From the NCBI GenBank assembly GCA_963832445.1, contig CAWHUM010000007.1, positions 148,133-212,132 of the forward strand: 64,000 nt of DNA. Reading direction: 5' to 3'. Position 1 is the first letter of the stretch. The number at the start of each line of letters is the position of its first letter. This DNA comes from AWTP1-13 sp963832445. Lineage in GTDB: Bacteria; Pseudomonadota; Alphaproteobacteria; Rhizobiales; Hyphomicrobiaceae. The notes beneath the pieces are model-generated. The model was not told where the DNA came from. It saw only the letters and a program-made list of their open reading frames with translations, and made no database searches. Both the position numbers and the translations under genes were made by a program. Positions 19,360 to 28,125 of the stretch are shown piece after piece.

Positions 19360-19610
19360 GGCCTGTCATTGCACCGCGATAGCGCTGACGCCACATGGCG
19401 GCGTCACACTTCTGTCATCCCAGAACAAAAGCCTGCGCTTCCGCGCCGCAGCAAAAAAATGTGGTAACCGGCACCGCTGCCGCCATCGTCTGCCGGCTTC
19501 GTTCGTATATTGTACTGGCCAGACAAACAACGGCGCAGCCCCTGCCCAAGCATCGTCGTTTTCTGGTGATACGAATCATATTGGTGCGGGCCACGAGGGA
19601 GATGCCGACC

Positions 19611-19838
19611 ATGCGCCGCAAAGATATCGGCTTGCTACGCACGCAGTTGAGGGAGCTCAATATCGAGTTCAGCGCCCTGGTGAGAGCACCGGGCGGGGAG
19701 GGGACCGCCGCCAAGAAAGATGAGCTGAGCGCCCGCCGGCGCCTTCTGATGGCGCACATTGCCGAAGCGGCCGATCATGCCCCGGCAAGGGCCTATCCCC
19801 CGCAGGCGCCGCTCGATGCCGTCGGGCAGGCGGCATAG
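19611..19838 (+). CDS. Small basic/helical hypothetical protein
   Basis: From the ATG at 19611, with GAGGGAG upstream, this ORF gives 75 residues (MRRKDIGLLRTQLRELNIEFSA...). It is rich in Arg, Leu and Ala and probably helical. The frame extends further upstream without a convincing start. It is not recognised. The upstream segment 19360-19610 contains nothing else identifiable. Confidence 0.45.
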   Translation: MRRKDIGLLRTQLRELNIEFSALVRAPGGEGTAAKKDELSARRRLLMAHIAEAADHAPARAYPPQAPLDAVGQAA

Positions 19839-19904
19839 CCCGGCCGCGCCCGACGTCGCCTCACGTCAGCTGCTGCGACACCCGGCTCGTTGGCGCGCCG
19901 CAGA

Positions 19905-20387
19905 TCAGGCCTCCTTGAGGCCGTAGTCCTGGATGCCCTGCTCGTTGCCGTAGTACTTGTAGGGCAGGAACTTGCCGGACATGGTGATCTTCACGCGGTC
20001 GCCCTTGGCATTGGGCTCGCGCTCGATCTCCATGTTGAAGTCGATGGCCGACATGATGCCGTCGCCGAACTCCTCCTCGATCAGCGCCTTCCACGCCGGG
20101 CCGTTCACCATCACCAGCTCGTAGAAGCGGTAGATCAGCGGGTCGGTGGGCGGCATCTGCGTGCCGCGGTAGGGCACCTCGTTCAGCATGCGCTCCTCAG
20201 TCGGCGAGAGGCCGAACAGTGCGGCGGCCTTCTTGGCCAGCGGCTTGACGAGCTTCATCTGGCCCAGCAGCGCGCCCACGATCAGCACCGGCGACATGCC
20301 GCCGATCTCGTCGCAGATCTGCTTCCAGGTCCAGCCCTTCTCGCGCTTGATGTCGAGGATCTTCTCGGTCAGCTCTTCGCGTCGCAT
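19905..20387 (-). CDS. cynS: Cyanate hydratase (cyanase)
   Basis: The 160-residue enzyme catalyses bicarbonate-dependent breakdown of cyanate to ammonia and carbon dioxide. It has an N-terminal helix-turn-helix-like domain and the catalytic C-terminal domain. The three active-site residues known from E. coli cyanase correspond to Arg87 and Glu90 (YRFYE) and Ser113 (GIMSAID). The start at 20387 follows GGGAG and gives the normal family length. It is the last gene of an ABC transporter operon in the order cynA-cynB-cynD-cynS, the arrangement known from cyanobacteria. This strongly implies cyanate uptake and use as a nitrogen source. Confidence 0.95.
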   Translation of the reverse strand: MRREELTEKILDIKREKGWTWKQICDEIGGMSPVLIVGALLGQMKLVKPLAKKAAALFGLSPTEERMLNEVPYRGTQMPPTDPLIYRFYELVMVNGPAWKALIEEEFGDGIMSAIDFNMEIEREPNAKGDRVKITMSGKFLPYKYYGNEQGIQDYGLKEA

Positions 20388-20499
20388 GGGGGTTGCTCCC
20401 TTGGTTGCGGTTTGCGTGAACACGAAACGGTTGGCGGGCGCCCGCGCGGTCGAGCGCAACGGCGGCTCGGGGGCGGGCGCGCCCTTCTCGCCGATCAGC

Positions 20500-21444
20500 T
20501 TACGCCGCGGAAACGCGGGCGCTGGCGAGGTGGATCGCCGGCGCCTGCCCGGGCGGTTGGGCGTGAGAGGGCGTCGTTGCATGGGTAATCGACGTTGCGG
20601 TTGGACGGATGACGGGCGGATTGCGGTCGGCGGGGCGCGCCTCGGGATGCAGCGCCAGCTCGCGCGAGCGGGTGACCAGGAACTCGATCAGGTGGTTGCG
20701 CAGGGGATAGTAGTTGGGGTGCTTGTGCAGCTCGACGCGCGAGCGCTCCTTGGGCAGCGTGTTCTCCACGATCTCCGCCACCCAGGCCTTGGGGCCGTTG
20801 GTCATCAGCAGGATCTTGTCGGCTAGCAGCAGCGCCTCGTCGACGTCGTGCGTGATCATGAACACGGTCTGGCGCGTGGCGTTGCGAATGGCGATCACCT
20901 CGTCCTGCAGCGAGCCCCTGGTCAGGGCATCGAGTGCGGAGAACGGCTCGTCCATCAGCAGCATGCGGGGCTCGATGGCGAGTGCGCGGGCGATGCCGAC
21001 GCGCTGCTTCATGCCGCCCGACAGCTGCGCCGGCTTCTTCATCTCGGAGCCGTCGAGATGCACCAGCGCCAGGTACTTCATGGCATGCTCGCGGATGCGG
21101 CTGCGCGACCAGTCGGGATGGCGCGAGGACACCGCCAGCTCGACGTTGCCGAGCGCGGAGAGCCACGGCATCAGCGCGTGACCCTGGAAGATCACGGCGC
21201 GCTCGAGGCTCGGGCCTTCGACATGCTTGCCGGCGGCGATGATGTGGCCGGCGCTGGGTGCGTCGAGGCCGGCCAGGATGTTCAGGATCGTCGACTTGCC
21301 GCAGCCCGAGTGGCCGATCACGCAGGCGAACTCGCCCTCCTCCACCCCGAACCACAGGTCCTCGAACACGGTAAGCTCGCCTGAGCCCGACGGCTCGGGG
21401 AAGCGCCGCGTCAGCCCCTCGACGCTGATGAACGCCTTGCTCAT
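20500..21444 (-). CDS. cynD: Cyanate/nitrate-type ABC transporter ATP-binding protein
   Basis: The 314-residue ATPase has Walker A (GHSGCGKST, 44-52), Q-loop at Gln87, signature LSGGMKQR (141-148) and Walker B LLMDEP (162-167). It is closest in form to NrtD/SsuB/TauB ATPases. A C-terminal extension of about 75 residues, rich in Pro, Ala and Thr at its end, is longer than in most relatives. The gene lies between the permease and cynS, with a palindromic repeat separating it from the permease. It powers import of the substrate captured by the binding protein. Confidence 0.9.
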   Translation of the reverse strand: MSKAFISVEGLTRRFPEPSGSGELTVFEDLWFGVEEGEFACVIGHSGCGKSTILNILAGLDAPSAGHIIAAGKHVEGPSLERAVIFQGHALMPWLSALGNVELAVSSRHPDWSRSRIREHAMKYLALVHLDGSEMKKPAQLSGGMKQRVGIARALAIEPRMLLMDEPFSALDALTRGSLQDEVIAIRNATRQTVFMITHDVDEALLLADKILLMTNGPKAWVAEIVENTLPKERSRVELHKHPNYYPLRNHLIEFLVTRSRELALHPEARPADRNPPVIRPTATSITHATTPSHAQPPGQAPAIHLASARVSAA

Positions 21445-21475
21445 CGGTTCGCCCCGGAGCGCCAACGGTGCTGCA

Positions 21476-21590
21476 GCGTCCCCTCCCCCTTGTGGGGGAG
21501 GGACAGGGAGGGGGGGACAATGCGAGGTCACCCTTCGAGGTTCCCCCCACCCCTAGCCCCTCCCCACAAGGGGGAGGGGAAGCCGGTCGG
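21476..21590. repeat. Dispersed palindromic repeat within the cyn operon
   Basis: The block CCCCTCCCCCTTGTGGGGGAGGG forms one hairpin, and CCCCTCCCCACAAGGGGGAGGGG closes the element in inverted orientation with a short spacer. It lies between cynB and cynD, so operon mRNA would contain a strong stem-loop here. It could set differential expression of permease and ATPase. It resembles the element at 10311-10441 in layout. Confidence 0.8.
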
Positions 21591-21602
21591 CGCTCTCGGC
21601 TG

Positions 21603-22436
21603 CTAATCCGCATAGGCCACCATGGCCTGCAGCCGCGCCATCAGCTGGTCCAGAAGCATGCCGACAACGCCGATGAACAGGATGGCGGTGATGACGTTGG
21701 TGATGGAGAGGTTGTTCCACTCGTTCCACACGAAGTAGCCGATGCCGGTGCCGCCAACGAGCATCTCGGCCGCCACGATCACCAGCCAGGCGATGCCGAT
21801 CGAGATGCGCATGCCCGTGAAGATGGTGGGGGCGGCCGCGGGCAGGATCACCCGCCAGGCCGTGCGCCCGGGGCCCATCTCCAGGGTCTTGGCGACATTC
21901 AACCATTCGCGGCGCACCGAGGCGACGCCGAACGCGGTGTTGATCAGCATCGGCCACACCGAGCAGATGAAGATCACGAAGATCGCCGAGATGCCGAAGT
22001 CGCGGATGGTGTAGAGGGCGAGCGGCATCCAGGCGAGCGGCGAGATGGGTTTCAGCACCTGGATGAAAGGATCGAGCGCGCGGCTCATCAGTGGCGACAT
22101 GCCGATCAGAAACCCGATCGGGATCGCCACCGCCACCGCCAGCAGATAGCCCGCCAGCACGCGCGCGATGGAGTAGGCGAGCTGAATGCCGATCCCCTTG
22201 TCATTGGTGCCCTTGTCGTAGAACGGGTCGCGCAGGTGCTGCCAGATCTTGGCGCCGACATCGGCAGGGCCAGGCATCGCCGACTTGCCCTGCGTGGCGG
22301 TGATCCCCATCAGCTTGGCGTACTCGGGGTCCATCTTGACCGCGGTACCCGTGCCCGCGGTGGCGATGTGCCAAATGCCGATGAACGCCCCCAGGATGAG
22401 GAGCGAGACGAGACCGGCGCGCAAGCTGAGCCACAT
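21603..22436 (-). CDS. cynB: Cyanate/nitrate-type ABC transporter permease
   Basis: The 277-residue inner-membrane protein starts MWLSLRAGLVSLLILGAF and has several hydrophobic segments. The binding-protein-dependent permease EAA-like loop lies around EWLNVAKTLEMGPGRTAW. A periplasmic segment of about 50 residues follows the first membrane helix, as in NrtB proteins. The start lies 25 nt after the binding-protein stop. It forms the channel for the transporter with the ATPase encoded downstream. Confidence 0.9.
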   Translation of the reverse strand: MWLSLRAGLVSLLILGAFIGIWHIATAGTGTAVKMDPEYAKLMGITATQGKSAMPGPADVGAKIWQHLRDPFYDKGTNDKGIGIQLAYSIARVLAGYLLAVAVAIPIGFLIGMSPLMSRALDPFIQVLKPISPLAWMPLALYTIRDFGISAIFVIFICSVWPMLINTAFGVASVRREWLNVAKTLEMGPGRTAWRVILPAAAPTIFTGMRISIGIAWLVIVAAEMLVGGTGIGYFVWNEWNNLSITNVITAILFIGVVGMLLDQLMARLQAMVAYAD

Positions 22437-22461
22437 CTGCGATGCTCCGGTCGCTCGCCGC

Positions 22462-23460
22462 TCAGGCCGCGCGCTTGATGGCGAAGCTCTTGATGTAGTC
22501 CTCGGGCTTGGCGGCAAATGCCGTGGCGTCGATGATCGCCTTGAGCAGCGCCGCGTAGGTATTGGGAGTCGTGGTGACAAACTCCCTGGACGCAGCGAAC
22601 GCGCAGCAGGGATGGCGATCCCAGATGTCCTTCGACAGAATGTGGATGAACCCCACGCCGTCGTAGACGGCACGCTGGTTCACCGGATCGGGCGCCAGGA
22701 AGCCGTCGATGTTGTCGGCGCGCAGGTTGGCGACCATTTCCGGCGGCGGCACAGCGCGGATCTGAATGTCGGTGTCGGGGTCGATGCCGTGCTCGGCCAC
22801 GTAGTAGCGGAAGAGATAGTTGTGCATCGAGTAGTCGAACGGCACCGCGAACTTGAAGCCCTTCCACGCTTTCGGGTCGCGCTTGTCCTTGTGCTTGACG
22901 CTTAGCGTGATGGCTTGGCCGTTGATGTTCTCCACGGCTGGCATCGTGTAGGGGATCGGAGTGGAGCCGGCGCCCAGCGTGATCGCGAGCGGCATCGGCG
23001 AGAGCATGTGGGCGGCGTCGTATTCCTTGTTCAGCGTCTTGTCGCGGATCACCGCCCAGCCCGCGGTCTTCACCACCTCGACGTTGAGGCCGTGCTTGGT
23101 GTAGAAGCCCATCGGGTGGGCCATGATGATGGGCGTGGCACAGGTGATCGGAATGAACCCGACCTTCAGATCCTTCTTCTCGAGAGGAGCGGCCTGAGCG
23201 AACGCCTCAATGGCGGTCCCGAGCGGGAAGAATTGCGAGATGGCCGCCAGCGCCGTCGAAGCGCCGACCGCGCGCAGAAACGCGCGGCGGCTCTGGTCCT
23301 CGGGGAACAGCGCCCGCACCACGGCCGACTGCACCACCCGCGCCAGGCGCTCGTCGGAAGAGGCGGCGCTGTCGTGCTCGGCCTGAGTTGCATGCTTACC
23401 GCAGGCGCAACCGCCCCTGCTGAGAGCCCGCCCGGCGTCAAACGGGTTGTCGAAACTCAT
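22462..23460 (-). CDS. cynA: CmpA/NrtA-family substrate-binding protein, Tat-type, shorter than usual
   Basis: The 332-residue protein has an unusual 56-residue N-terminal extension containing CACGKH (18-23). A Tat signal (SRRAFLR, 57-63) and hydrophobic stretch follow, then the periplasmic binding domain (LKVGFIPITCATPIIMA). The domain matches NrtA/CmpA proteins, but these usually run to about 430-460 residues. Here the product stops after YIKSFAIKRAA, so roughly the last hundred residues of the family are absent. It may be a short subfamily or a truncation. It should capture cyanate (or nitrate/bicarbonate) for the permease. It is the first gene of the cyn operon. Confidence 0.85.
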   Translation of the reverse strand: MSFDNPFDAGRALSRGGCACGKHATQAEHDSAASSDERLARVVQSAVVRALFPEDQSRRAFLRAVGASTALAAISQFFPLGTAIEAFAQAAPLEKKDLKVGFIPITCATPIIMAHPMGFYTKHGLNVEVVKTAGWAVIRDKTLNKEYDAAHMLSPMPLAITLGAGSTPIPYTMPAVENINGQAITLSVKHKDKRDPKAWKGFKFAVPFDYSMHNYLFRYYVAEHGIDPDTDIQIRAVPPPEMVANLRADNIDGFLAPDPVNQRAVYDGVGFIHILSKDIWDRHPCCAFAASREFVTTTPNTYAALLKAIIDATAFAAKPEDYIKSFAIKRAA

Positions 23461-23689
23461 GGCCTGCACCCCTTCTACGACTTGTGCAAATGCAGTCGGC
23501 GCTCGGGGCGACGCCCCGTGCGGCCGGCGACGGATTGGTTGAAAAAGAGCAACCGCCGTGCCACCCGGCAGCACAGGGAAAATCGCGCAATGTCAGGGCA
23601 CAGCCGTCTCGGATCGGAGGGCATTCCTGCTCTTGCCAGGGCACATGCCTACCGACTGAGCAGACGAACCCGGAGCAATGCTGAAAAGT

Positions 23690-24529
23690 TCAGCGCACCG
23701 CATGCGCCTTGCGCACGAAGGCCGCGAGCTCTCGATTGAAGCGCTGCGGTTCCTCGAAGAAGGGTGAGTGACCGATCCCCTCGTATATGGAGAGCGCACT
23801 GCCGGGGATGAGGGTGGCGAGCCACCGCGCAAGGTCGGCCTTGGGCAGCAGGTCACGCTCGCCGTGCGTGATCAGCACCGGCACGTCCACCGATTTGAGC
23901 ACGCGCTGCACCTCGGCCGCGTCGCTGCCGTCCCGGCGCAGCGCCTGGCGCACCTTGACGGGAACAAGCGCGTTGTATGCGAGCATGGTCTCGAACTCGT
24001 CCTGCGGCGGCGGCTTGGCGAAACATGCGCGCAGGAACGCCCGCGTGCCCGCAAGGGAGGTTGCGAGATCGTCGTCGCGGGCCCGCGCCAGATGGGCAAT
24101 GCCGGCGCCGAAGTGATCCGGGTTCGGACTGAGCACCGCCGCAACCAGGTTGATGGCGGCGATATTCGCCGTGCCGTGCTTGATGAGGTAGTCGGCAATC
24201 ACCCGCGCGCCGTACGACCAGCCGACCAGCACCGGTCGCGTGAGCTCGGCCGCCGCCATGACCGCCTCGAGCTCGTCGGCGAAGCGCTCCGGGCTCGCAT
24301 AATAAGCACGGTCGAGTGGCGCATCGGACGCGCCGTGGCCGCGAAGGTCGTAGGTGACAAGCCGAAACTCGTCGGCGAGCGCGCTCTCCACCTGCTTCGC
24401 CCACGAGAGATGGCTCTGAAAGAGCCCATGAATGAGCACCACCTCGGGCCCATTGGTTGCGCCGGTGACGTGCGCGGAGACGGTCAGTCCGTCCGGTGTC
24501 GTCACCTTGAGCGATTGGCGAGGTGCCAT
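23690..24529 (-). CDS. Alpha/beta-fold hydrolase
   Basis: The 279-residue protein has the oxyanion segment VVLIHGLFQSHLSW, the nucleophile elbow GWSYG and the late His in EGIGHSPFFEEP, completing a Ser-Asp-His triad. It resembles non-heme-chloroperoxidase/arylesterase-type hydrolases. The start at 24529 is the first Met in a family-like context. It sits upstream of the cyn operon on the same strand but about 230 nt away, so it probably has its own promoter. Substrate unknown. Confidence 0.87.
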   Translation of the reverse strand: MAPRQSLKVTTPDGLTVSAHVTGATNGPEVVLIHGLFQSHLSWAKQVESALADEFRLVTYDLRGHGASDAPLDRAYYASPERFADELEAVMAAAELTRPVLVGWSYGARVIADYLIKHGTANIAAINLVAAVLSPNPDHFGAGIAHLARARDDDLATSLAGTRAFLRACFAKPPPQDEFETMLAYNALVPVKVRQALRRDGSDAAEVQRVLKSVDVPVLITHGERDLLPKADLARWLATLIPGSALSIYEGIGHSPFFEEPQRFNRELAAFVRKAHAVR

Positions 24530-24747
24530 CGGCTTTATCCCTGCGGAAGTGGCGTGCGCCAAAGAGCACATGCGACGCCCAGTCGAACAACAGCCCTGAA
24601 ATCCTAGCAAAAAAGCTCTGGATGGGCGCCAGCCGAACCTTGATGCCCCAATGGGGTGCGGCTAGCGTCGCACCACGGTGGGAGAGGGAAAGCACCCGCC
24701 GTCAATCGCACAAAACGTGTCACCGATTGTTTCAGTGGGGGTAGGTC

Positions 24748-25038
24748 ATGACAACGCTGCAGGCGTCGAGCCAGAAACAACTGCGCCAGCTGATCGAGCA
24801 GGTCGAGCGGCTGGAGGAAGAGAAGAAGGCCCTCGCGGGCGATATCCGCGACAAGTACCTGGAGGCCAAGGCGCTAGGGTTCGACGTCAAGATCATGCGC
24901 AAGGTCGTGGGCCTGCGCAAGAAGAGCCAGGCCGACCGGCAGGAAGAAGAGGCGCTGCTCGCCGTCTACTTGCACGCGCTTGGCATGCTGGACGAGGCGC
25001 CAGCCGCGCCGGTGCACGTCATGGATGCGGCGGAGTAG
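24748..25038 (+). CDS. GapR-like DUF2312 nucleoid protein
   Basis: The 96-residue protein matches the GapR/UPF0335 family: helical LRQLIEQVERLEEEKK, then KYLEAKALGFDVKIMRKVVGLRKK and the EEEALL segment. GapR binds AT-rich, overtwisted DNA in Caulobacter and helps replication and chromosome structure. This copy has an Ala/Pro-rich C-terminal tail after LHALGM. A ribosome-binding site (GGGGG) precedes the ATG. Whether it is the main chromosomal copy or a paralogue cannot be told from this window. Confidence 0.88.
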   Translation: MTTLQASSQKQLRQLIEQVERLEEEKKALAGDIRDKYLEAKALGFDVKIMRKVVGLRKKSQADRQEEEALLAVYLHALGMLDEAPAAPVHVMDAAE

Positions 25039-25088
25039 GGCTGGAACGACGCCAGGTGATGTCGCGTCTACGCTGCGCTTGACGCAAC

Positions 25089-26411
25089 CTACTGGGGCTG
25101 GGTCGCCACCTTGCGGCTCGGCACTTGGCCCGGTGCCTCGATCTGGAAGAGGCTCGACAAGTTCACGGCCTCCCCCTTGAACTGATGCGCCCACAGCCGC
25201 TCGGCGGCGTGCACGCCTGGCCGCAGCCGCATGGGCGGCGCATTTTCTTGGCCCAACGTCTCGAGCACCTTGGCCAGGTCGGGATGAACCAGGCCCGAAA
25301 GCGCCGGATCGTCCGCCGAGGCGGTGATGGTGAGGAACGGTGCGATGGGGAACGGCCGGTAGGACAGCTCCTCGGGGTGCTCGTCGTCGTATTCCGGCGC
25401 CGCCACCACGCGGCCCTCCCGGTAGAGCACGGGCTTGGGTGCAGCAGGATCGTGGGCTGCAACGGCGGTCCCGGGCTTGCGGCTGGCGGGAGCCGGCGGC
25501 CACAGCAGCTGCGGCCTCGGGTCGCCACCAGCCAGCGCCGCGAGCTTGGCGCGATCCACCTCGCTCGCGTATGTGCCGGCAATGGTGCGCCGATCGACAA
25601 GCTGGGGCGGGCCCACCAGCTTCGGCAGGGACGGGCCCAGCGACGCCGTCTGAATCGGCAGCATGGGCCGCGCGCGCAAATCGTGGAACTGCGCCATCTC
25701 CATGGCCAGCTCCTTGTTGTTTGCGCGGGCCACACGCACATCCTCGCGGGTGAGCGGCACCCCGTCACTTGGGACGTGCTGCGAGCTGCCCTTGGGGAAC
25801 AGCAGCGCAAGCTCGGCGCGCGGCAGCCGGGGCCATGCGCGCACCCGGTCGATGTCCATGTGCACGAACGGGATGGCGGAGGTTGGATAGTAGCCGACGC
25901 CGCCCTTCTCGCGGATCAGCGCCGAGTAGCGCAGCGCCTTCACGGGCACGTCCGGGAAATGCACGTCGGCAGCCTTGCCCAGTATGTGGCGGCTCTCTCT
26001 CGCCTGTCCGCCGACAGTCTTTCTGAGCAGCTCGTTGGTGCCGCGCGAGCGGTAGCCGGAGATGATGTGGATCGGCTGCGTGGAGCCCAGCTCGCTGTGG
26101 ACCTCCCACAAGAGATCGATCAGTTCCGGATCCATGGTGGTGGCTTCGTTCTTGCGCCAGTCACGCAGGATCCAGTTGACCTTCTGCATCTCGGCAGGGA
26201 CGTACTTGCCGTCCTTCTTGTAGGTGGAGACCAGCGTCTGCTGGTTGTGGATGTTGTAAAGCGAGATCGTGCGCGTGGCCTCGGCGGCATGGGAAAGCGC
26301 GGCTGCGCAAAGCGCTGTCGCGAACACCAAGATGGCGCCCATCACCGCCTGGTATATTTCCCTCAAACCTGTCGTCCCCCCTGCCGCGCGGCGCTCGTGC
26401 CCTTCGCGCAT
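25089..26411 (-). CDS. DUF882/peptidase M15-like exported protein with long C-terminal tail
   Basis: The 440-residue product has a signal-anchor around GAILVFATALCAAALSHA. A DUF882 (YcbK-like, M15A-related) domain follows at about residues 60-210. The zinc-site style motifs SRHILGKAADVHFP and PFVHMDIDRVRAWPR are visible. Such proteins are predicted murein endopeptidases acting on peptidoglycan cross-links in the periplasm. The C-terminal half has no recognisable domain and is Pro/Arg-rich. Starts at 26411 and 26342 are both possible; the shorter one begins just before the hydrophobic segment. Confidence 0.85.
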   Translation of the reverse strand: MREGHERRAAGGTTGLREIYQAVMGAILVFATALCAAALSHAAEATRTISLYNIHNQQTLVSTYKKDGKYVPAEMQKVNWILRDWRKNEATTMDPELIDLLWEVHSELGSTQPIHIISGYRSRGTNELLRKTVGGQARESRHILGKAADVHFPDVPVKALRYSALIREKGGVGYYPTSAIPFVHMDIDRVRAWPRLPRAELALLFPKGSSQHVPSDGVPLTREDVRVARANNKELAMEMAQFHDLRARPMLPIQTASLGPSLPKLVGPPQLVDRRTIAGTYASEVDRAKLAALAGGDPRPQLLWPPAPASRKPGTAVAAHDPAAPKPVLYREGRVVAAPEYDDEHPEELSYRPFPIAPFLTITASADDPALSGLVHPDLAKVLETLGQENAPPMRLRPGVHAAERLWAHQFKGEAVNLSSLFQIEAPGQVPSRKVATQPQ

Positions 26412-26694
26412 CGCCGGCCAAGCTATACGGCCAGCAGGAACCCTTCCCCCAGGCTGACCGGAACTCATTAACGTTGGCGAAACGATTAGGCGCCCGCTAT
26501 GCGGCAAGATCGCGGCGAACGGCTGCGTCCTGGCGCGGAAATCGGCGTTCCGACAAGGCTTTGCCGGCGCCGCTCGTCGACGCTTCGCGCGCAGCCAGAG
26601 TTGCAGCGACCAGCCATTTTCAGCTGGCGCTCCACATTTTCGCGGAACGAATCACTTAGCTCGACGGCTAGCATGCAAGTGAAAAGTTGGTCCC
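26412..26694. other. Intergenic region with no recognisable feature
   Basis: Short overlapping frames here lack ribosome-binding sites and family resemblance. It probably holds divergent promoters for the DUF882 gene and the small membrane protein. Confidence 0.4.
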
Positions 26695-27039
26695 GTGCAC
26701 AGCTATTGGTGGAGTTTCGTGGCGGACGTATCCCCCGGGATCGCTCTCTCCCTTGCTGGGTTCCTGGCGGCGGTGCCGCCCTATGTCCTTCTGCGGCAGT
26801 CCGAGCGCGGCAGAGCCAGGAGCGCGGTGTCCTATCTTTGCGGGTTGGCCGCCGGGCTCGCGGCAACCGGTCTCCTGGCCGCGCTACTGCACACCATCAC
26901 CAACGTCGACGCCATTGTCGCCGCCGGCCTGCTCGGTTCATTCCTGTGCCCGTTTGCAGGCTTGGCTCGTGCCAAATGGCACGGACCGAAAAGGAAGCCG
27001 CGCAGGGTCGCGACGGCGAGGGGCGGCGCGCCGCAATAG
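26695..27039 (+). CDS. Small membrane protein, hypothetical
   Basis: This is a 114-residue ORF from a GTG start with three hydrophobic segments (around IALSLAGFLAAVPPYVLL, the AAGLAATGLLAALL region, and AAGLLGSFLCPFAGL) and a basic tail. It is not recognised. Its stop codon lies inside the first copy of a 24-bp tandem repeat; because the unit is eight codons long, copy-number change would not alter the frame. Start uncertain. Confidence 0.45.
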   Translation: MHSYWWSFVADVSPGIALSLAGFLAAVPPYVLLRQSERGRARSAVSYLCGLAAGLAATGLLAALLHTITNVDAIVAAGLLGSFLCPFAGLARAKWHGPKRKPRRVATARGGAPQ

Positions 27040-27066
27040 TCGAGGGGCGGCGCGCCGCAATAGTCG
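27017..27066. repeat. 24-bp direct tandem repeat, two copies plus a degenerate third
   Basis: The unit CGAGGGGCGGCGCGCCGCAATAGT occurs at 27017-27040 and again at 27041-27064. It is followed by a diverged partial copy starting CGAGTGGCGG. The core GCGGCGCGCCGC is itself palindromic. It overlaps the 3' end of the small membrane-protein ORF. Confidence 0.85.
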
Positions 27067-27429
27067 AGTGGCGGCCAGCCGCCACCCCGGCTGCAATCTT
27101 ACCGCGCAGACGGAGCAACCACTCGCGCAAACCATCGCCAAGATTTTTTTGGCCGCTCGGCGTTCAAAATTCCGTGCAACCCGGAATCACTGGGCCCGCT
27201 CAGGATGTATCGACACATAACTGCCACACAGCGCCCGCAATTGCCGCGCGCGAGCCGCAATCGTCGCCGGCTTGCCCAATTCCTCGGAGACTAACTTGGC
27301 CAAGAGCTCAGCGGGGCCGCGGAGCAAGTCAGCGGGGGCCGACTTATCCGTTTTTGTTCAGCGTTACGCAGTGCCGCTGTGTTGCTCAGCGTTCTGGTCG
27401 CATTTGTCGTACCAGTTGAGGGTAGCACT
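27067..27429. other. Intergenic region before the sigma-like gene
   Basis: No family-like ORF is seen. The segment is locally less GC-rich than the neighbouring genes (for example AAGATTTTTTTGG near 27140) and is a reasonable place for the promoter of the following two genes. Confidence 0.4.
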
Positions 27430-28032
27430 ATGCCTTGGAGTTTCCAGTCGCATCTTGACCGCCTTGCGCCAGACGATCGGCGACTACTACTGAAGAGGTC
27501 GGCACTTTACGCCGACAGATTCAAGCAGAGGGTATTCGGCGGAACCGGCAACGAGACCGCCACCGGAGAAGAAATCCTTGCACTGACCCTCGGCAAGATC
27601 GCCGAGGGTTCCAACGGCTATGTCTTCAGGGATGGAGACATACTGTTGTTCTACTACCTCTGCCGCTGCTGTCGGACGACGGTGCTTGCCCTGCACAAGG
27701 AAGCCCGCTCGGGCGAGGCTGATGTGCCGCCGCTCGTGGAGGAGGAGGACGATGCGCCTCTCGCCCTCACCGAACGGGCGGCCGTGCAATTCCTGGAACG
27801 GCGCCAGGGCTTGCCCCAGTTCCTGACCTTCGTTGGTTCCCAAAGACTGCGGGGAAAGCTGCGAGCCTATGCCGGCGGCTTTCACCGGTATGCGGCGGAG
27901 GGCTGGGACGAGCAGCAGATCGCCAAAGACCTGCGCGTGACCCCGGCCAGCGTTGCCAAATACCGCTCGCGGCTGAGGGAGCTTCTGGAGGACTTCGAGC
28001 TCCAGCGCATGAGCGAGCCGCACCTAGCCTAG
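27430..28032 (+). CDS. Divergent sigma-factor-like protein
   Basis: The 200-residue protein starts at an ATG behind GAGGG. A helical N-terminal half (DRFKQRVFGGTGNETATGEE...ILLFYYLCRCCRTTVLALHKE) looks like a degenerate ECF sigma region 2. The C-terminus (YAAEGWDEQQIAKDLRVTPA followed by SVAKYRSRLRELL) is a clear region-4-like helix-turn-helix. A Glu/Asp-rich linker joins them. It may be an extracytoplasmic-function sigma factor or a DNA-binding relative. It is followed by the double cold-shock gene about 90 nt downstream in the same direction. No anti-sigma gene is recognisable. Confidence 0.55.
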   Translation: MPWSFQSHLDRLAPDDRRLLLKRSALYADRFKQRVFGGTGNETATGEEILALTLGKIAEGSNGYVFRDGDILLFYYLCRCCRTTVLALHKEARSGEADVPPLVEEEDDAPLALTERAAVQFLERRQGLPQFLTFVGSQRLRGKLRAYAGGFHRYAAEGWDEQQIAKDLRVTPASVAKYRSRLRELLEDFELQRMSEPHLA

Positions 28033-28125
28033 CCGGCCATTTTCGCGATGCCGGTCGCTGCCGAAGTTGGGCGTATTTCGTGGCGGCGCTGGCGAATGTC
28101 TGAAGGCCAAGCAATGGGAGCAACT

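Noticed and set aside
25125..26471. 448-codon plus-strand frame opposite the DUF882 gene
   Set aside because: Antisense shadow; the minus-strand frame has a signal anchor and the DUF882 motifs.
27017..27066. CRISPR-like repeat
   Set aside because: The repeats are directly adjacent without spacers and only two full copies exist.
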